Origin: Negativicutes bacterium
GTDB taxonomy: Bacteria; Bacillota; Negativicutes; JAGOZY01
Assembly (NCBI GenBank): GCA_018058445.1
Contig: JAGOZY010000077.1
Span: forward strand, 1-5,867
DNA length: 5,867 nt
Reading direction: 5' to 3'
The position numbers and the translations under genes are program-made. The notes beneath the pieces were generated by a model. The model ran no database searches, was not told the DNA's origin, and worked only from the letters and a program-made list of their open reading frames with translations. Below, piece by piece: positions 4,121 through 5,867 of the stretch. The stretch's first letter is position 1. Each line of letters starts with the position of its first letter.

Positions 4121-5867
4121 ATGAAAAAACCATTTTTTATAACCACCCCGATTTATTACCCTAGCGATAAGCTGCACATTGGTCACGTTTATTGCACCAC
4201 TTTGGCTGACACCATTGCCCGCTACAAACGTCTAGCTGGCTATGATACCTTTTTTTTGACTGGCTCTGATGAGCACGGCCAAAAGATCCAACGTAAAGCT
4301 GCCGAGATGAATGTCACTCCCCAAGCGTATGTGGACAAAATCGTCGACTCCTTCCAAGCCCTCTGGCTGCAATTAGGAGTTTCCTATGATGACTTTATCC
4401 GTACGACAGAGCCCCGTCATCACGAAGTCGTACAAGAAATTTTCCAAAAAATCTACGACCAAGGAGACATCTACAAAGCCGAATACGAAGGCTGGTACTG
4501 CGTTCCTTGTGAGACTTTCTGGCCAGAAAGTAAGCTTCTTGAAGGAAACCTCTGCCCAGACTGCGGACGTCCTGTCGAGACCATGAAAGAAGAAAGCTAT
4601 TTCTTCAAAATGGCTAAATATCAAGACCGACTTCTAAAGCATATCGAAGACAATCCCGACTTCATTCAGCCCGTTTCCCGTAAAAATGAAATGATCAATT
4701 TCATCAAGCAAGGACTAGATGACCTGTGCGTTTCGCGGACGACTTTTGACTGGGGTATCCCAGTTCCGTTCGATAAAAAACACGTCGTATACGTCTGGTT
4801 TGACGCGCTGGTGAATTACATCACTGCGATGGGCTACAAAGATAATCCGGAAAAATTTGCCAACTATTGGCCAAATGGCATGCACCTAGTCGGTAAAGAA
4901 ATCGTTCGTTTCCATACGATTATTTGGCCAATCATTCTAATGGCCCTTGAGCTTCCACTGCCTGAAAAAGTCTACGGACACGGCTGGCTGATTGTCGAGG
5001 GAGACAAAATGTCCAAGTCCAAAGGCAATGTAGTTGATCCAGTTCAACTGATCGAAGAATTTGGCCCCGACGCGATTCGCTACTTCCTGCTCCGTGAGAT
5101 TACCCTCGGTCAAGATGGCAATTTCTCTCGAGATGCACTGATCAACCGAATCAACTCAGACCTTGCCAATGATCTTGGCAACCTGATGCACCGTACACTC
5201 AGCATGGTCAAAAAATTCCGCAGTGGAGTGATCAAGCGCGGTATTCCAACTGACGCTGAAAATGAAATGGCAAAAGCCGTCGAAGAGACCGTCGCTCGCT
5301 ACGAAGAACTCATGGAAAAGCTCGATCTAAATGGAGCCCACCGTGAAATTTGGAATCTAATCGCGAAAGCGAATAAATACGTAGATGAAACCGCTCCTTG
5401 GGCACTCGCGAAAAAGCCAGAAGAAGCAGACCACTTAGATGCCTTCTTCTATACGATTGGCGAGATTATCCGGGTTGTCGGCACCCTGATCACACCCGTT
5501 ATGCCGCATTCTGCGCCTAAGCTTTTCGTTCAACTCGGACTTGGCGAATCTTACAAAAGCGATCTTGATGGCGTGCGCAAATTTGGCGGCTTCCCAGACG
5601 AAGTGACGATCGCCGAAGAACTTCACCCGGTATTTCCACGAATCGAGATTGTGGAAGAGCCAGAAGTGCAAGCCGAGCCGGAAAAACCTGCCGAGCCAGA
5701 AGTTCCACAAATTACGATCGATGACTTTAATAAAGTCGAATTACGAGTCGGAAAAATTCTGACCGCTGGCAAAGTGGAAAAAGCCGATAAACTTCTCCAA
5801 TTCACCGTAGATATGGGTACCGAAGTACGGACCATCCTTTCGGGGATCGCTATGTACTATCCAAACC
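4121..5867 (+). CDS. metG: Methionyl-tRNA synthetase (3' end outside window)
   Basis: 582 complete codons, open to the right edge; Bacillota MetRS with the C-terminal domain are usually about 640-670 aa, so perhaps 60-90 residues are missing. The enzyme attaches methionine to elongator and initiator tRNA-Met using ATP. Class I motifs: FITTPIYYP at 6-14, HIGH at 19-22, KMSKS at 296-300. Zinc-type cysteines C127, C130, C145 and C148 form two CxxC pairs in the connective insertion, and WFDAL (226-230) lies in the catalytic domain. The alpha-helical anticodon-binding domain covers about 335-480. An acidic Pro/Glu-rich linker (about 511-529) leads to the Trbp111/EMAP-like tRNA-binding OB domain (from about 531, KVELRVGKIL visible), which is cut by the window end. 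No long leader of the T-box kind is present. Codons ending in C (ATC, TTC, GAC, TAC) seem favoured compared with ricT, consistent with high expression. Confidence 0.97.
   Translation, partial: MKKPFFITTPIYYPSDKLHIGHVYCTTLADTIARYKRLAGYDTFFLTGSDEHGQKIQRKAAEMNVTPQAYVDKIVDSFQALWLQLGVSYDDFIRTTEPRHHEVVQEIFQKIYDQGDIYKAEYEGWYCVPCETFWPESKLLEGNLCPDCGRPVETMKEESYFFKMAKYQDRLLKHIEDNPDFIQPVSRKNEMINFIKQGLDDLCVSRTTFDWGIPVPFDKKHVVYVWFDALVNYITAMGYKDNPEKFANYWPNGMHLVGKEIVRFHTIIWPIILMALELPLPEKVYGHGWLIVEGDKMSKSKGNVVDPVQLIEEFGPDAIRYFLLREITLGQDGNFSRDALINRINSDLANDLGNLMHRTLSMVKKFRSGVIKRGIPTDAENEMAKAVEETVARYEELMEKLDLNGAHREIWNLIAKANKYVDETAPWALAKKPEEADHLDAFFYTIGEIIRVVGTLITPVMPHSAPKLFVQLGLGESYKSDLDGVRKFGGFPDEVTIAEELHPVFPRIEIVEEPEVQAEPEKPAEPEVPQITIDDFNKVELRVGKILTAGKVEKADKLLQFTVDMGTEVRTILSGIAMYYPN

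Noticed and set aside
4386..4586. 66-codon + frame inside metG
   Set aside because: Out of frame with the HIGH/KMSKS-bearing metG frame, which is intact through this stretch.
5435..5835. Several antisense frames opposite the end of metG
   Set aside because: They are short, overlap each other in different frames, and oppose a conserved coding region. No ribosome binding site or recognisable motif was seen.
1..5867. Hidden mobile element, CRISPR array, tRNA or toxin-antitoxin pair
   Set aside because: All space is taken by six genes with short spacers; no direct-repeat array, transposase, tRNA-like cloverleaf or small gene pair with its own ribosome binding sites was seen.

Overview
The window is an ordinary chromosomal housekeeping segment with every gene on the + strand. 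The gene order holB - ricT - rsmI - (two accessory genes) - metG is a reduced version of the B. subtilis holB-ricT-yabA-trmN-yazA-rsmI-abrB-metS neighbourhood. Together with strong AGGAGG-type ribosome binding sites and short T-tailed terminators, this points to a member of the Bacillota. Some protein sequence details resemble Clostridia or Negativicutes, but I cannot fix the class from this window. GC content looks moderate.

Layout: (1) 2-421 is the 3' end of holB (DNA polymerase III delta prime), cut by the left edge. (2) 422-496 is a short spacer with an A/T-rich hairpin and T-run. (3) 497-1888 is a PSP1-domain protein of the RicT/YaaT family, greatly lengthened by an inserted proline-rich linker. 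(4) 1894-1929 is a strong intrinsic terminator, followed directly by the ribosome binding site of rsmI (1945-2808). (5) rsmI overlaps by ATGA a membrane protein (2805-3512) of the HGSNAT_cat/DUF1624 acyltransferase-like family. (6) An extended -10 promoter lies across the end of that gene and serves a small FMN split-barrel protein (3563-3991), which is closed by a UUCG-loop terminator. (7) metG (4121 to the right edge) has a possible promoter of its own and only a short leader, and its C-terminal tRNA-binding domain is cut by the window end.

The genes cover replication (holB), RNA processing and developmental control (ricT), ribosome modification (rsmI) and tRNA charging (metG). The two genes between rsmI and metG are accessory and their substrates cannot be read from sequence. 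I found no mobile element, CRISPR array, tRNA or rRNA gene and no convincing new multi-gene system. The most distinctive feature is the rebuilt RicT: its core and its C-terminal module are separated by a new cysteine cluster and about 170 residues of Pro/Ala/Val/Lys/Arg-rich low-complexity sequence.
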